DNA from: Stentor coeruleus
Taxonomy: Eukaryota; Ciliophora; Heterotrichea; Heterotrichida; Stentoridae
Direction of reading: 5' to 3'
Length of the DNA: 64,000 nt
Assembly: GCA_001970955.1 (NCBI GenBank)
Contig: MPUH01000125.1
Coordinates: forward strand, 36,376 to 100,375
The translations under genes and the position numbers were made by a program. The notes below the pieces were generated by a model. It saw only the letters and a list, made by a program, of their open reading frames with translations, was not told where the DNA came from and did no database searches. How positions within the stretch are numbered: the stretch's first letter is position 1; every line of letters begins with the position of its first letter. Positions 31,976 through 42,249 of this stretch are shown here, one piece after another.

Positions 31976-32267
31976 TCTTTGATTGCTTTATAAATAAGTT
32001 GTAAGCTTTTTAGGATTAGATTTAGAGAGTGATTATTTTAGGTGTTGCTTATATGTGGATAATAGATATAAGAGTTTAGAATTTAAAATGCGAGATATAA
32101 TGATTGTATGATAGATGAGAAGATTGCAATTTAAATAATTGGAGAATGTGAAGTCCTTTAGATATGAAATCAATCATCAAATCTCTGCTAAGCTTATAAA
32201 AAAATCATAATAAAACCTAAAAATTTCATCAAGGCTTAATTTTCAAGATCTCTAATCATTAAAGCAA

Positions 32268-32633
32268 TTAGTGTCTTGTAGAATTCAATACGAAATCTAA
32301 ATATGCATGATTTCCTGCAAGTATGGGCAATGATATTACCTCAGGGCAATCATAAGGATGATTGCTTTTAACCCATTTCGTCACCTCATCAACAAGTTCT
32401 TGTCTAGTCTTAACCATCAATATAAGTTCTTGATCTTGATTGATTTTTCCTTCCCACTTATAAATGCTTGTTACACCTGGTATAATGTTAACACAAGCTG
32501 CTAGTTCATTTTGCACTAACCCAGATGCTAAAGATGTTGCGCTTTCCATGGTATTAGTTGTTATGAACACAGCTGTAAGACTTGTACTCATGCCTCTGCA
32601 TATTATTAATGGGAAAAAAAGTCCAAATTTCAT
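32268..32633 (-). CDS. cutA: CutA1 divalent-cation tolerance protein
   Basis: 121 aa. CutA family motifs: ELAACVNIIPGVTSIYKWEGKI, LMVKTR, SNHPYDCPEVISLPI and NHAYLDFV. The protein forms stable trimers; the family is linked to copper tolerance and, in animals, acetylcholinesterase anchoring, but its molecular role is unsettled. The 14 residues before MSTSL are hydrophobic and may be a targeting or signal sequence; initiation at that second Met is possible. The ATG lies 5 nt downstream of the stop of the preceding minus-strand gene. Confidence 0.94.
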   Translation of the reverse strand: MKFGLFFPLIICRGMSTSLTAVFITTNTMESATSLASGLVQNELAACVNIIPGVTSIYKWEGKINQDQELILMVKTRQELVDEVTKWVKSNHPYDCPEVISLPILAGNHAYLDFVLNSTRH

Positions 32634-32638
32634 TTATA

Positions 32639-33994
32639 TTAAGAGGAAAGCTTATTTTTAGAACTTCTAGCTAGTTGAGGGGTTATAGATTTGTTCTTAA
32701 CTCGAAGGAATTTTTTAGATTCAGGCTGGGGCTTTGTGATTTTGTTTTCGATTGTCAGGGTGTTGTCGAAAGAATTGGAAAAAGTGTGGTAGCGGCGGTG
32801 GGTCGGTTTGGAGTTCGCACGCTTTTTGATGAAATTTTCAAGTTCTTGAGTACAGTGTGTAAAGATGTAATTTTCTAGGGTTTTGTATGTATCTCCAAGT
32901 TTGCAGTAAATGCTACCATTTTTCAAGACAACACCAATTCTCTTGCAGCCGACTTTGTAGAACTGTTCATTGCTTCTAGTGAAAAATCCTTCCAGTTTTA
33001 GCTTGATTAAATTTTCTTGTAAATGCATCTGTATGATATCCGCATTATCCATAGTTTCAAATTGCTTTGCATTAATAGGCTTATTCTCTATAGGGAAATC
33101 AATGAGTTTAGCTTTTTTCTTTTTCACTTCCTTTTTCGGAATTATGCTTAAACTTCCTAACACAGCAATATCTAGTTGTTTTTCAGACACATTATTAGCC
33201 GATCTCAATAAACTTATTTCTTTATCTTTACTATCCAAAAGTTGATGCATCTTTTCTTGTGCCGCAAACAATTCTGAATACTTACCTTTATATAAATTTA
33301 GTTCAGTTTTTAGCATTTCCTTTTCTTCACTAGCATCTTTTATCATTTTAGTCTTTTTTTCAAGATCTTCAGTTAGAGTCAAGCATTTGCTTTTGTATTT
33401 ATCGCTCCAGATTTTATATTTTTCGATTTCAAAGTTCAGTTTGTCCATGTTGGCTTTGTAGTCCCTGGCAATTTTTTCTATACTCTGCATCTGGCTTTGT
33501 TTTTCAAATTGAAGGCTTTGCTCTAATTCCATAATCTTCATTCTTAATTCAACATTTTTCGTCATTTCTTCAGTCGGCACTTCAGTAAATTCTCCGAACT
33601 CGACGTTTTCACTCACTTCAGACGTTTCGGTAATTTCAATAACAGGGGATAAGAACTTTCTTGACTGGAAAATAAGTAAAATTCTCGGAAGGCCAACTTC
33701 TTCAGGGACTTCAAGGATTATATCTGAACCTTCAGGAAACATAGGCAGCCAATGATATCCTTGACATTTGATTATATTGATATCAAAGCGGACACTTGCT
33801 ATAGAAACTAGTTCCTCAACGCTAAAACGCAATTCTCCTTTAGAGGGCACAGTGCAAGTATGCTGCCCTGATTCCAAATCTTTAATACTCACAGAATCAA
33901 CTATTTCATCATTCATATGGACAAAACAAGTAGCTTTTGAAATGGTACCAAGACCTTCTACTCGGATAATAGTTACTTCGAAATTGTCAAACAT
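32639..33994 (-). CDS. C2-like / coiled-coil protein, function unknown
   Basis: 451 aa. Residues 1-130 alternate beta-rich segments and could be a C2 or PH-like fold (FEVTIIRVEGLGTISKATCF is the usual C2 opening style). A coiled coil spans about 155-275. The C-terminus is basic (KKEVKKKKAK, KKRANSKPTHRR, LARSSKNKLSS). No enzyme motif. Possibly a membrane- or cytoskeleton-linked structural protein. It is followed by CutA after only 5 nt. Confidence 0.72.
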   Translation of the reverse strand: MFDNFEVTIIRVEGLGTISKATCFVHMNDEIVDSVSIKDLESGQHTCTVPSKGELRFSVEELVSIASVRFDINIIKCQGYHWLPMFPEGSDIILEVPEEVGLPRILLIFQSRKFLSPVIEITETSEVSENVEFGEFTEVPTEEMTKNVELRMKIMELEQSLQFEKQSQMQSIEKIARDYKANMDKLNFEIEKYKIWSDKYKSKCLTLTEDLEKKTKMIKDASEEKEMLKTELNLYKGKYSELFAAQEKMHQLLDSKDKEISLLRSANNVSEKQLDIAVLGSLSIIPKKEVKKKKAKLIDFPIENKPINAKQFETMDNADIIQMHLQENLIKLKLEGFFTRSNEQFYKVGCKRIGVVLKNGSIYCKLGDTYKTLENYIFTHCTQELENFIKKRANSKPTHRRYHTFSNSFDNTLTIENKITKPQPESKKFLRVKNKSITPQLARSSKNKLSS

Positions 33995-34498
33995 AATTAT
34001 TTAAATAATAATTAGAAATTAGAAGAAAAATGATTTGAAAACTTAATTGGTTAATACTGGAAAAGAATCACTACTGATTTAAGAAAAACTAAAAGATACA
34101 AAGTTGTAATATTTATACTTATGAAATTACTATGTTTTCAAAAATATTTGTTTGGGATAAGAAAAATCCGGGTGCTTTTTTTGTTTTATATAATAGAAAT
34201 ATTAAATTGTGTATAATATTGCAATATATTTATATACACAAAGCATAAGCTTGCATGATAATATATTTAGTTAAATATAATTACAGTCTTATCATTACGT
34301 AGTTACCAAGTATGTTGTAAACTAGAAAAAACCGAATCTATTTTGAACCCAACTATTTACATTTTTCTTAAAATTCATATTTCCCAAGACAATCACCTCA
34401 TCAAATCTTAACTTTCCCCCATTTTTCATATCATAACTTTCCTGCTTACCACTCCTTCAGCATATTTACAATAAATGCCACAAGGCTTTTTTATATAA
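33995..34498. other. Intergenic between divergent genes
   Basis: AT-rich, shared upstream region of the C2-like/coiled-coil gene and the carrier gene. Nothing recognised. Confidence 0.5.
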
Positions 34499-35266
34499 AT
34501 GACCGAGCCAGCGAGTGTTAAAACTGCTCTAAAAAGTGCTTCATTCTCAACTTTTGTATACTCTTTGTGCCTTGCCCCATTTGACGTCGTCAAAAACACG
34601 CAAATATCTTCGGTGTCCAAAATCAGCCCGATCCAAACTGCAAAAATACTAGTAAAACAAACTGGTGTCCTTACTCTTTGGAGAGGAATCATGGCAAGCT
34701 CAATGTCAACTTTCACATCAAATGTTGTTTATTACCCTTGTTATGAGTTTATGAAGCCTAAATTCCAATCAGTATCCGAAAATTGGGGATGTGGCTTTGC
34801 AGCTTTGACAAGTCGGTTCATTGCTGTCATCATAACTTTGCCTGTTGAAAGATTGAGGACATCTTTACAAGGGACAGGCCAAGGTAAGTTTAAAATTACA
34901 TTTAATGGTCTTAGAGTGACTTTATACAGGGACATGATTTTTTCATTTACTTACTTTAGTTTGTATGAAAATTCTTACAAATATCTCAAGGATGAATACC
35001 CACTTATGGCTAGGTCTTATTCATCATTTTTTAGTTCATTTATCGCTGCGGTTATAACCCATCCTTTTGATGTGATTAAGACAAAAATACAGACCAGGTA
35101 TTGCTGCTTTAGTGATTATGATAAAAATACACTTAAAGCTTTATCGAGTATTTATAAGGAAGATGGGCTGAGGAGTTTGTTTATAGGAGCACAACCAAGG
35201 ATAAGCAAAATCGCTATAGGGTTGGTGATTTATATGAACCTTTATGAAACTTTTAAAAAACTTTAA
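34499..35266 (+). CDS. Mitochondrial carrier (SLC25) family transporter
   Basis: 255 aa, slightly short for the family (about 300). Three tandem modules show the Px[DE]xx[KR] signature: PFDVVK, PVERLR and HPFDVIK, each followed by a second helix with WRG or SLFIG-type loops. Six hydrophobic helices are visible. The PVER variant in module 2 recalls the SLC25A39/A40 (Mtm1) branch, but substrate cannot be set from this. Inner mitochondrial membrane. N-terminus starts close to helix 1. Confidence 0.9.
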   Translation: MTEPASVKTALKSASFSTFVYSLCLAPFDVVKNTQISSVSKISPIQTAKILVKQTGVLTLWRGIMASSMSTFTSNVVYYPCYEFMKPKFQSVSENWGCGFAALTSRFIAVIITLPVERLRTSLQGTGQGKFKITFNGLRVTLYRDMIFSFTYFSLYENSYKYLKDEYPLMARSYSSFFSSFIAAVITHPFDVIKTKIQTRYCCFSDYDKNTLKALSSIYKEDGLRSLFIGAQPRISKIAIGLVIYMNLYETFKKL

Positions 35267-35538
35267 GTAATGAGGTTAATTATAAGGTTTTAAATCATAT
35301 TGAAATAGATAGTTTTATTATGAGATTTATAAAAGTATTATATTAGCAAGTAGAATATATATATTCCTATTTATATTTGGATAAAGTTGCTTTAAATTTT
35401 ATTATAAATCAGTTAACAAGATTATGCTATTGATTTCTTTAATTCTGGTTCCTCATATAACACATTTTGATAAATTTTCGACTATACTTTAAAATGTCAA
35501 ATCCTATTATCTTATTAAACAAATATCCTTTATTATTA

Positions 35539-36345
35539 TTACTCTGCTATTTGAAGTTTATAAATAGTAATTTCTACAATATAACTAGTCCAGAGTAAAT
35601 TGTCTTTTAATCTAGGGTCAAAGTTGCAGAGTGATTTTTCTTTAACATCGAAATTCAAATATAAACTGTTATCAGCACCAAATCTAATCCCTTCAGCTAA
35701 TGAAAACACTGTGCTATCATTAAATGGAACTAATTCAAAAGAATTGCTATTTATAAAAGCTCCTCCCATTTGTGAGTCGTTAGTTTTCGAAATGTTTTTT
35801 CTAATTCCTTTCCAAGTAAAAGCAGCAATTTCATATCCTAAATTTAACGATAATATGATGATCAAACCATTTTTGCAATCATCACAGCGAGAATGAAAAG
35901 CCATTGCTGAAAATCCATCATTTTTTGTATTATATAGGGCAATAAGTTCATTTTGACTCTTTGATATGTATTTTTGAAGAAACTTATGTGCTTTGTACAT
36001 TTCTACAGAAACAGTACTATCTCCTGGTCTATGATTGCAAATTTCCATGCATAGCTTTAATTGTTCAGCAATGTTATTAGGAACCCCTGATTTTTCATGG
36101 ACAGCAGTGAGTTTTGTAGGACTTGTCTGAATAATATCTTTCTCAGACCTTAAACTAGAAGCAGATGATCTGTGCTTATTTTTTTTATTATGCTTGCATT
36201 CTATGCATCCTGGCTGACCATCAATAAGGTATTCAGCCTCTCCATGATTGCAAAATACGCATATATACTCTTCTTCTTTGTTTTCTTCTTGAAAAAGTGT
36301 CATTTCACCTTTGCTACATTCATTACATACCAAAAACTCATTCAT
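35539..36345 (-). CDS. TLDc-domain protein with N-terminal zinc ribbon
   Basis: 268 aa. The first 52 residues hold CxxC pairs (CNEC, CVFC, CIEC), probably zinc ribbons. Residues about 130-265 match the TLDc fold: LYNTKNDGFSAMAFHSRCDD and a closing strand IVEITIYKL. TLDc proteins often bind the V-ATPase or protect from oxidative stress; ciliates have many. No catalytic residues seen. ATG 36345 chosen as the first Met of the open frame. Confidence 0.85.
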   Translation of the reverse strand: MNEFLVCNECSKGEMTLFQEENKEEEYICVFCNHGEAEYLIDGQPGCIECKHNKKNKHRSSASSLRSEKDIIQTSPTKLTAVHEKSGVPNNIAEQLKLCMEICNHRPGDSTVSVEMYKAHKFLQKYISKSQNELIALYNTKNDGFSAMAFHSRCDDCKNGLIIILSLNLGYEIAAFTWKGIRKNISKTNDSQMGGAFINSNSFELVPFNDSTVFSLAEGIRFGADNSLYLNFDVKEKSLCNFDPRLKDNLLWTSYIVEITIYKLQIAE

Positions 36346-37558
36346 TTTTGTTTATAAATTTATTATATATTAATTACTTTAATTAGATTATATCAGGAAT
36401 AGAAACCCTACTATATGATAAAAAATTAGAGTCCAAGCTTCATTAAAAAAATTGATTAATGATAGATAAATACATTTNTAGTAGTAGTAATCAGGAATAG
36501 AAACCCTACTATATGATAAAAAATTAGAGTCCAAGCTTCATTAAAAAAATTGATTAATGATAGATAAATACATTTATAATTTTAGGAAGTTATTTTGCAT
36601 ATCAAAATTAATTAGATTCTAATCTATAAGTTAAAAGAGTTTGATTAATGGAAATGATGCTAAATCTTTAGTAAACATTCTTGAAGATATTATAATAAAC
36701 TATGATAGACAGATATTAGTATTAAACTTATTATAATTTATAAATAGTATGGCTTAATAGGATAATGCATTTTGATTTAAAATATAGTTGGACATTTTAA
36801 ATTTTGATGCAGAAATTGTGAAGTATAAATAGAATTTTTAAGTTTGAGTATGGAAAATTTTAGTTAAAATGTTTTAGGGTTGCAGCCAATGCAGTGCCAA
36901 TTTAATAAATATAGAAAATTAATTCTTAAAATAAGTTGCTAGAGTTTGTTTATTAATTTCTAATTTTCAGAAAATGCTAAAGCTTTAAAAGTAAATTTAT
37001 CCTGTTACAAATTCGATAAGAAAATCCAAGAAATTAAAAAATCAGAAAATTTTCTATTAATTTATCAATTTTCACAAGTACTAATAAATTTTTTTTCTAT
37101 TTGCTAAAGTGAAAATATCCAAATTCTTCTAAATTAAAAAGTAAATTTAAGTATTTTGCATTTAAAGAAAATCTATTCATTGTGATAGAAATTAATAAAA
37201 TGCTTTTTGCCTCAGCAGATAACATTCATTTTAATGCTTAATATTTTCAATCTAATTCTAAAATGTAGACAATTAATATACAAGAAAATTATCTATTGCA
37301 TTAAACCAAAAAGTTTATGTATAGTATTGATATATATGAAACTAGACAAATAGAATATTGTCTTAGCAGATGCAAAACAGTAACTATAAAAAACCAGAGA
37401 GACTCAAAGCTTAATTATGATATTTTAGTCAAAATGTAGCGTGCTAAGAAAATACAAAATCATGAAATAACACTTTTATTTTATGTTGAAATACATAATT
37501 TCAGGGTAAGAAAATCTATAATATTTTTTTTTAGGATTTTTAGACTTAACTAAACTAT
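36346..37558. other. 1.2 kb intergenic with an N and a duplicated 86-bp block
   Basis: AT-rich, between the TLDc protein start and the ubiquitin stop. Holds the 86-bp repeat described separately. No ORF. Confidence 0.5.
36392..36575. repeat. Exact 86-bp direct repeat around a single N
   Basis: 36392-36477 and 36490-36575 are identical. One N (36478) and a short TAG-rich linker separate them. Likely an unmerged assembly overlap; a real tandem duplication is possible. Confidence 0.85.
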
Positions 37559-37792
37559 CTAATATCCTCCTTTTAGCCTTAGTACAAGATGCAAAGTGGA
37601 TTCTTTTTGAATATCATATTCGTAAACATTTCTATCATCTTCAAGTTGCTTGCCTGCAAATAGTAGCCTTTGCTGGTCTTCTGGAATTCCTTCTTTGTCT
37701 TTAATTTTTTCTTTTACTTGCCTAACAGTATATTCTCCTTCAATATCTATGCATATAACCTTGCCTGAAAGCGTTCTTACAAATATCTGCAT
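37559..37792 (-). CDS. Divergent single-unit ubiquitin
   Basis: 77 aa, one ubiquitin unit. The fold and the C-terminal GG are intact with one extra residue (Tyr77). Arg72 is present, which favours ubiquitin over NEDD8. Lys11, 27, 29, 33, 48 and 63 are conserved; Lys6 is Arg. Ile44 is Leu; Val70 and His68 are kept. Substitutions concentrate in residues 9-22. The extra residue needs removal by a deubiquitinase, as in the last unit of polyubiquitin. No tandem copy or ribosomal-protein fusion is present. Confidence 0.93.
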   Translation of the reverse strand: MQIFVRTLSGKVICIDIEGEYTVRQVKEKIKDKEGIPEDQQRLLFAGKQLEDDRNVYEYDIQKESTLHLVLRLKGGY

Positions 37793-38744
37793 TTTATATT
37801 ATATGGAATTTTAGTTGTTCATATTTTGTATACTTTTAAGCTATGCGGCTGAAACTTATTTGCCACCTATTTTTAGTGGGTGCTAGTTTATTATTTGGGT
37901 GGCATGGTTTAAGTCATGCCCGATCGAGGCCTGCAATCTCTTTCTTTAGGTAAAACTTGTTCAGCTGTTGGAATTTCTATGCATTCTCTTTGACCTGAAT
38001 TACCTTATCTTTAATATTAATCAATTTAATGATTTGAGTAGTAGGCAAATCTCTCCTCATGGCTAAAATGAATTCTTAAGTGGACTTATATGATATTTTT
38101 TATTATGGCCCAATTAGATATGGTAAGCACAAAATCCTGCTCCTAACTTAAAAATTGTATTACATTAAATAGCATATTATACGCTCGTAAATTAAAGCTT
38201 ATAGATTTCTTTTTGCAAGCTTAATCAATTGTTTTTTCAGAGACATTTTCTAAAACTTTCTTGGCTTTTTTCTTTCATTAGTTTCACTAGTTGAATAGAT
38301 AAAACTATTGTTATGGAGGTTAATAAATGTTTAACTCGTATTCAATATTAAACCTGAAGAAGTCCTAATATTATAGATAGGTTAGAATTTACTCTAATTA
38401 TATTAAAATGGATGAATACCGTGGAGTGATATGATTAAGTGCTTCTTCAATTTCAGCTCTTAATACTAACCCTAACTTTGCAGAGATATCATAGTATCCT
38501 CCTTGCGGTGAACTGAATGAAGTTGATAAGAAGCTAATACCTATTAACTATTAGTAGAAATTAATCAAGCTGATATGTTGAGACGGCTTTATGCCTATTT
38601 GCAGGATGAAGTATAGTTTTAGCATTGAAATCTTAATTTCAATATTATCTATTGCATTTGTTAACACAAATGATTTTTTAAGCCTCTAATGTTAGCTAAT
38701 TTTACATATTTTTATTATTATCTTGTAATTATCAATATAAAAAC
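37793..38744. other. Intergenic between divergent genes
   Basis: AT-rich with a GC-richer, self-complementary patch (37861-37936). Separates the ubiquitin and PIKfyve-like starts. No ORF. Confidence 0.5.
37861..37920. other. Overlapping inverted repeats upstream of ubiquitin
   Basis: TGCCACC (37861-37867) can pair with GGTGGCA (37898-37904), while GGCATG (37901-37906) can pair with CATGCC (37915-37920). The two stems share bases and exclude each other. About 70 bp upstream of the ubiquitin start. Could be a transcription-factor site, a 5'UTR structure or an RNA gene; not a tRNA. Confidence 0.35.
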
Positions 38745-41700
38745 ATGAAAGAACTTCCTTATTTACCAAAAGAGTGCTGGCTGCCAGACCACTCAAGCAC
38801 AAACTGCTACAAGTGTGAAAAAAGTTTTAACGCACTCCGTCGAAAGCATCATTGCAGATACTGTGGGTATATATTTTGCTCCAACTGTTCAATAAGCAAA
38901 CATCAGCTTGAAGATAATACTCAAATTATGCGAATATGTGAAAAATGCTTAGATTCAATAATCAAATGCATGACTAAGCCTAAAGCTGAAGTAGTTTCAT
39001 ATCCAAATATACCGAATAAACATCCAGGTATTAGGACTGTTCCATTGATAGATGAAATTAATGAAGAAAGTGCTGAAGAAAGTGAAACTGTGGATGTAGG
39101 GCTTACATTGCCTGAAGAAGAAAATGCTGAACAAAGGGCACATGAAGTGTTTGAAGAAGTGAATAGTCATGAATTTATTCAATACAATGAAGATGCACAA
39201 CGGTACTTGGAAACACGAGTAAACGCGCTGTTAGAAGAAAATGCTCTAGAAAAGTTCTGGAACCCTCAAATAATAGAAGCCACAAAAACCGTTGTTACCT
39301 CAATATGCCCCTCAGTTCATTACCGTAAAGACTCCATGGACATCAACAATTACCTTCGCATCCTAAAAATCGTTGACAAAGAAAAATCCATAAAATATCT
39401 AAAAGGTGTTGTGTTTAAAAAAAACCTGGCAATCAAAAGGATGAGCAAAAAAGTCCAATTCCCGAAAATCCTTATGCTCCAAGGGAACTCAGGCTTTTAC
39501 TCTGAAGAAAAAAAGCTTGTCTCAATGCAAGAACTTGAAGAACAAGAGCGCCACTACTCAACAATGCTCATAAAAAAATTTAATAACATCAAACCTGATG
39601 TAATCCTCGTAGAAAAAGGTATGCCACAAATGCTGATAAGCTCTTTATCCCAATACAGTATCAGCATATTTATCAATGTAAAAACGAAAATCCTTCAATT
39701 AATCTCCAGATTAAGCACTGGAGAGATTCTTGAACACATTGATCATACATCATGGAAAACTAATTATTTAGGTTATTGCAATGAATTTATTCAAGAAAGC
39801 ACTGGGGATTCAATGATAGCATGTTTTATTCATCCAGACAACAGCTATTTGTGTGGTTCAGTATTACTATATGGACCTGATAAGGATGAATTGAAGAGAG
39901 TTAGTAAAGTTTTGAGGGAAATGGTTTTAGAATATAGGAATATATTATTGGAAAGGTATGTGTTTTTACAGAGTGGGATGCAGAACATCCCGAATATATT
40001 CTTAGAAATGCACTCAACTAATTCAGTTTTCAAGCACTTGTCAATTTTTGGCAGCAAGCCTTGTGCTAAGCCTGGGGTTCATAATATTAAGTATTATACC
40101 AATAATGGAAAAGCTCTTGGGGATTTTGTTTTGAATATGATGGTCAGCCCAGAGACTAGATGCGAGTCTGGAAGGGTACACAAACTTGGTGTTCATACTT
40201 ATTACTATTGCAAAAGGTCTGGAAGGGTGAGAATATCTATGCATAAAACTAACTGTGATTTTAATGAGCTTATGATGGGTAAAGAATGCACACGTTGTAA
40301 GAAAGTTATAACCAACCCAATACAATTGAGTAAATCGGCCTGGGAGTACTCTTTTAACAAGTTTCTTAACAACTTTTTTACGGAAATCCCTGTTTCTCAC
40401 GTCACATCAACTTGTTTTCACGACTTTTTCAAGGCGGGGAATTTCACTTTCTCATATCGAAACCTTCAAGTTAATATAGAATGGGAAGATACCCAAATGC
40501 TCAACATAGTGCAGATGAAAACAACTTTTAAGACTGAATATTATCAAGAACTAACTAAAAACGCAGTTAAAAATCTGAAATATAACTCAGAATATGTGAT
40601 TAAAGAAATGTATAGGGCTTCAAATGAGCTTATGATTCAATTAAGCTCTGTGAATTCAGCAGAATTCGCTGAAGATATTGAGAAAATTACTGAGGAACTC
40701 CAGCATTTAGGCCATTCAATAGACGCAATAAAATCCTTCCTTCCAGAAATGAATTTAGATAAATTTTCCAATTACTTAGAAGTTGAGAACTACAGGAGGA
40801 ACTTATTTTTAATGTGCTGTTCAATGAAAATCAACGTTGTCAATATAAGTGCTCATTTAAGAAGGCTGAAATACAATGATAAGTTTAAGGAGAAGTCTGG
40901 AAATTCAGATACGACAGAGAGTTTTAGTTATAAATTTTGCTATAATGATCATGAAAGCCCGATTTTAAGCTTATCAGAAAACATTGATGAAGATGATGAT
41001 TTGATTAATAGTCCGAGTTTTCAAGCTTTACAGCAAGGGTGCATGAATTTCCCTGTTGGTAGAGAGAATTTGTGTATTCCAATTGATGAAAATGATCATT
41101 TTTCGCTGATTGCTTATGCTCTGAATACACAAGAATATTATGATAAAGTTGTTGCAGAAATTAATGGGCCTGACGATTTAGTGGAGGTATCTGAAAACAA
41201 TCCAAACACGCATTTCGCACATTTTTTTACAAATTTTGAAGAGGAAGAAATAGTTGACCATATGTTTAAAGAGTCGATTTTCAGACTTTATGGGAATTAT
41301 TTGTCAGTTTATATCACAATGTACTACGCAAAGCAGTTTCATGTTATAAGAAACTTTAAGTCAGGGACTGAAAGAGAGATTTTACTTAGCTTATCGAAAT
41401 CTGAGCCTTCCTCAGCACAGCTAGGCAAAAGTAAGGCTTATTTTAAATTTTCAGCAGATAGGAGGTTTTTAACTAAAGTTTTAGATGAAAAACATTTTCA
41501 GATGTTTCTTGACCTAGCTCCAAATTATTTCAGACATATTTATATGAGCTCTTATCATAATATGCCATCCTGCTTACTCAAAACTTTGGGAGCTTATAAG
41601 ATTCAGGTCAAAAACCACACAACAGGGAAGAGCCATACAGAGTGGCTGGTTCTATCTGAAAACCTTGGATATGGTATGCCAAAGGGTATTAAAATTTATG

Positions 41701-42098
41701 ATCTTAAAGGAACAGACAATCAAAGAAGGAAAGTTAAAGAAGGCGATGGAAGGACAAAAATGGATTTGAATTTTCTTGAAGATTTCAAAGGCATACCTCT
41801 CGCTGTACCCCCGGAAGCTAAGAGAATTCTTGATGCTTCAATTTGGAATGATACGCTTTTCTTGTCAAAACACAATATTATAGACTACTCTTTGCTTGTT
41901 ATGATATCGTTAGAAGCCAATACTATTGTGGCAGGGATAATTGATTATACTGAGCAGTACACATTAGAAAAGGCAATTGAAAGCAAATATAAAAAAGTTG
42001 TTGGTACAGAAATGCCTACAATTACACACCCAAATGTGTATAGACAGAGATTTAGAACACAAGTCACTCAACTTTACTTTATGAGCTTAGAGAATTAA
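38745..42098 (+). CDS. FAB1: Fab1/PIKfyve phosphatidylinositol-3-phosphate 5-kinase
   Basis: 1,117 aa. Domain order matches Fab1: FYVE finger (residues about 10-70; CYKCEKSF, RRKHHCRYCG), a CCT/TCP1-like domain (about 200-460), a Cys-rich segment (CESGRVHKLG, CTRCKKVI), and a PIP kinase domain (about 860-1115) with DLKGT, IIDYSLLV and GIIDY. It makes PI(3,5)P2 on endosomes or vacuole membranes. Shorter than human PIKfyve because linkers are short and there is no DEP domain. The first ATG of the open frame lies directly before the FYVE finger. Confidence 0.96.
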   Translation: MKELPYLPKECWLPDHSSTNCYKCEKSFNALRRKHHCRYCGYIFCSNCSISKHQLEDNTQIMRICEKCLDSIIKCMTKPKAEVVSYPNIPNKHPGIRTVPLIDEINEESAEESETVDVGLTLPEEENAEQRAHEVFEEVNSHEFIQYNEDAQRYLETRVNALLEENALEKFWNPQIIEATKTVVTSICPSVHYRKDSMDINNYLRILKIVDKEKSIKYLKGVVFKKNLAIKRMSKKVQFPKILMLQGNSGFYSEEKKLVSMQELEEQERHYSTMLIKKFNNIKPDVILVEKGMPQMLISSLSQYSISIFINVKTKILQLISRLSTGEILEHIDHTSWKTNYLGYCNEFIQESTGDSMIACFIHPDNSYLCGSVLLYGPDKDELKRVSKVLREMVLEYRNILLERYVFLQSGMQNIPNIFLEMHSTNSVFKHLSIFGSKPCAKPGVHNIKYYTNNGKALGDFVLNMMVSPETRCESGRVHKLGVHTYYYCKRSGRVRISMHKTNCDFNELMMGKECTRCKKVITNPIQLSKSAWEYSFNKFLNNFFTEIPVSHVTSTCFHDFFKAGNFTFSYRNLQVNIEWEDTQMLNIVQMKTTFKTEYYQELTKNAVKNLKYNSEYVIKEMYRASNELMIQLSSVNSAEFAEDIEKITEELQHLGHSIDAIKSFLPEMNLDKFSNYLEVENYRRNLFLMCCSMKINVVNISAHLRRLKYNDKFKEKSGNSDTTESFSYKFCYNDHESPILSLSENIDEDDDLINSPSFQALQQGCMNFPVGRENLCIPIDENDHFSLIAYALNTQEYYDKVVAEINGPDDLVEVSENNPNTHFAHFFTNFEEEEIVDHMFKESIFRLYGNYLSVYITMYYAKQFHVIRNFKSGTEREILLSLSKSEPSSAQLGKSKAYFKFSADRRFLTKVLDEKHFQMFLDLAPNYFRHIYMSSYHNMPSCLLKTLGAYKIQVKNHTTGKSHTEWLVLSENLGYGMPKGIKIYDLKGTDNQRRKVKEGDGRTKMDLNFLEDFKGIPLAVPPEAKRILDASIWNDTLFLSKHNIIDYSLLVMISLEANTIVAGIIDYTEQYTLEKAIESKYKKVVGTEMPTITHPNVYRQRFRTQVTQLYFMSLEN

Positions 42099-42249
42099 TA
42101 TAAGATAGTTGTTAATAGTTGATGTTTATTTATAATAATTGCTACAGTTAAAAAATATTATGTTTTTAAATATATAATACATTAAATAACTACTTAAAAA
42201 TTTCAAAAAGTTTGGTTAATAAATAAGTATTATATTAGCAAATTACTAT

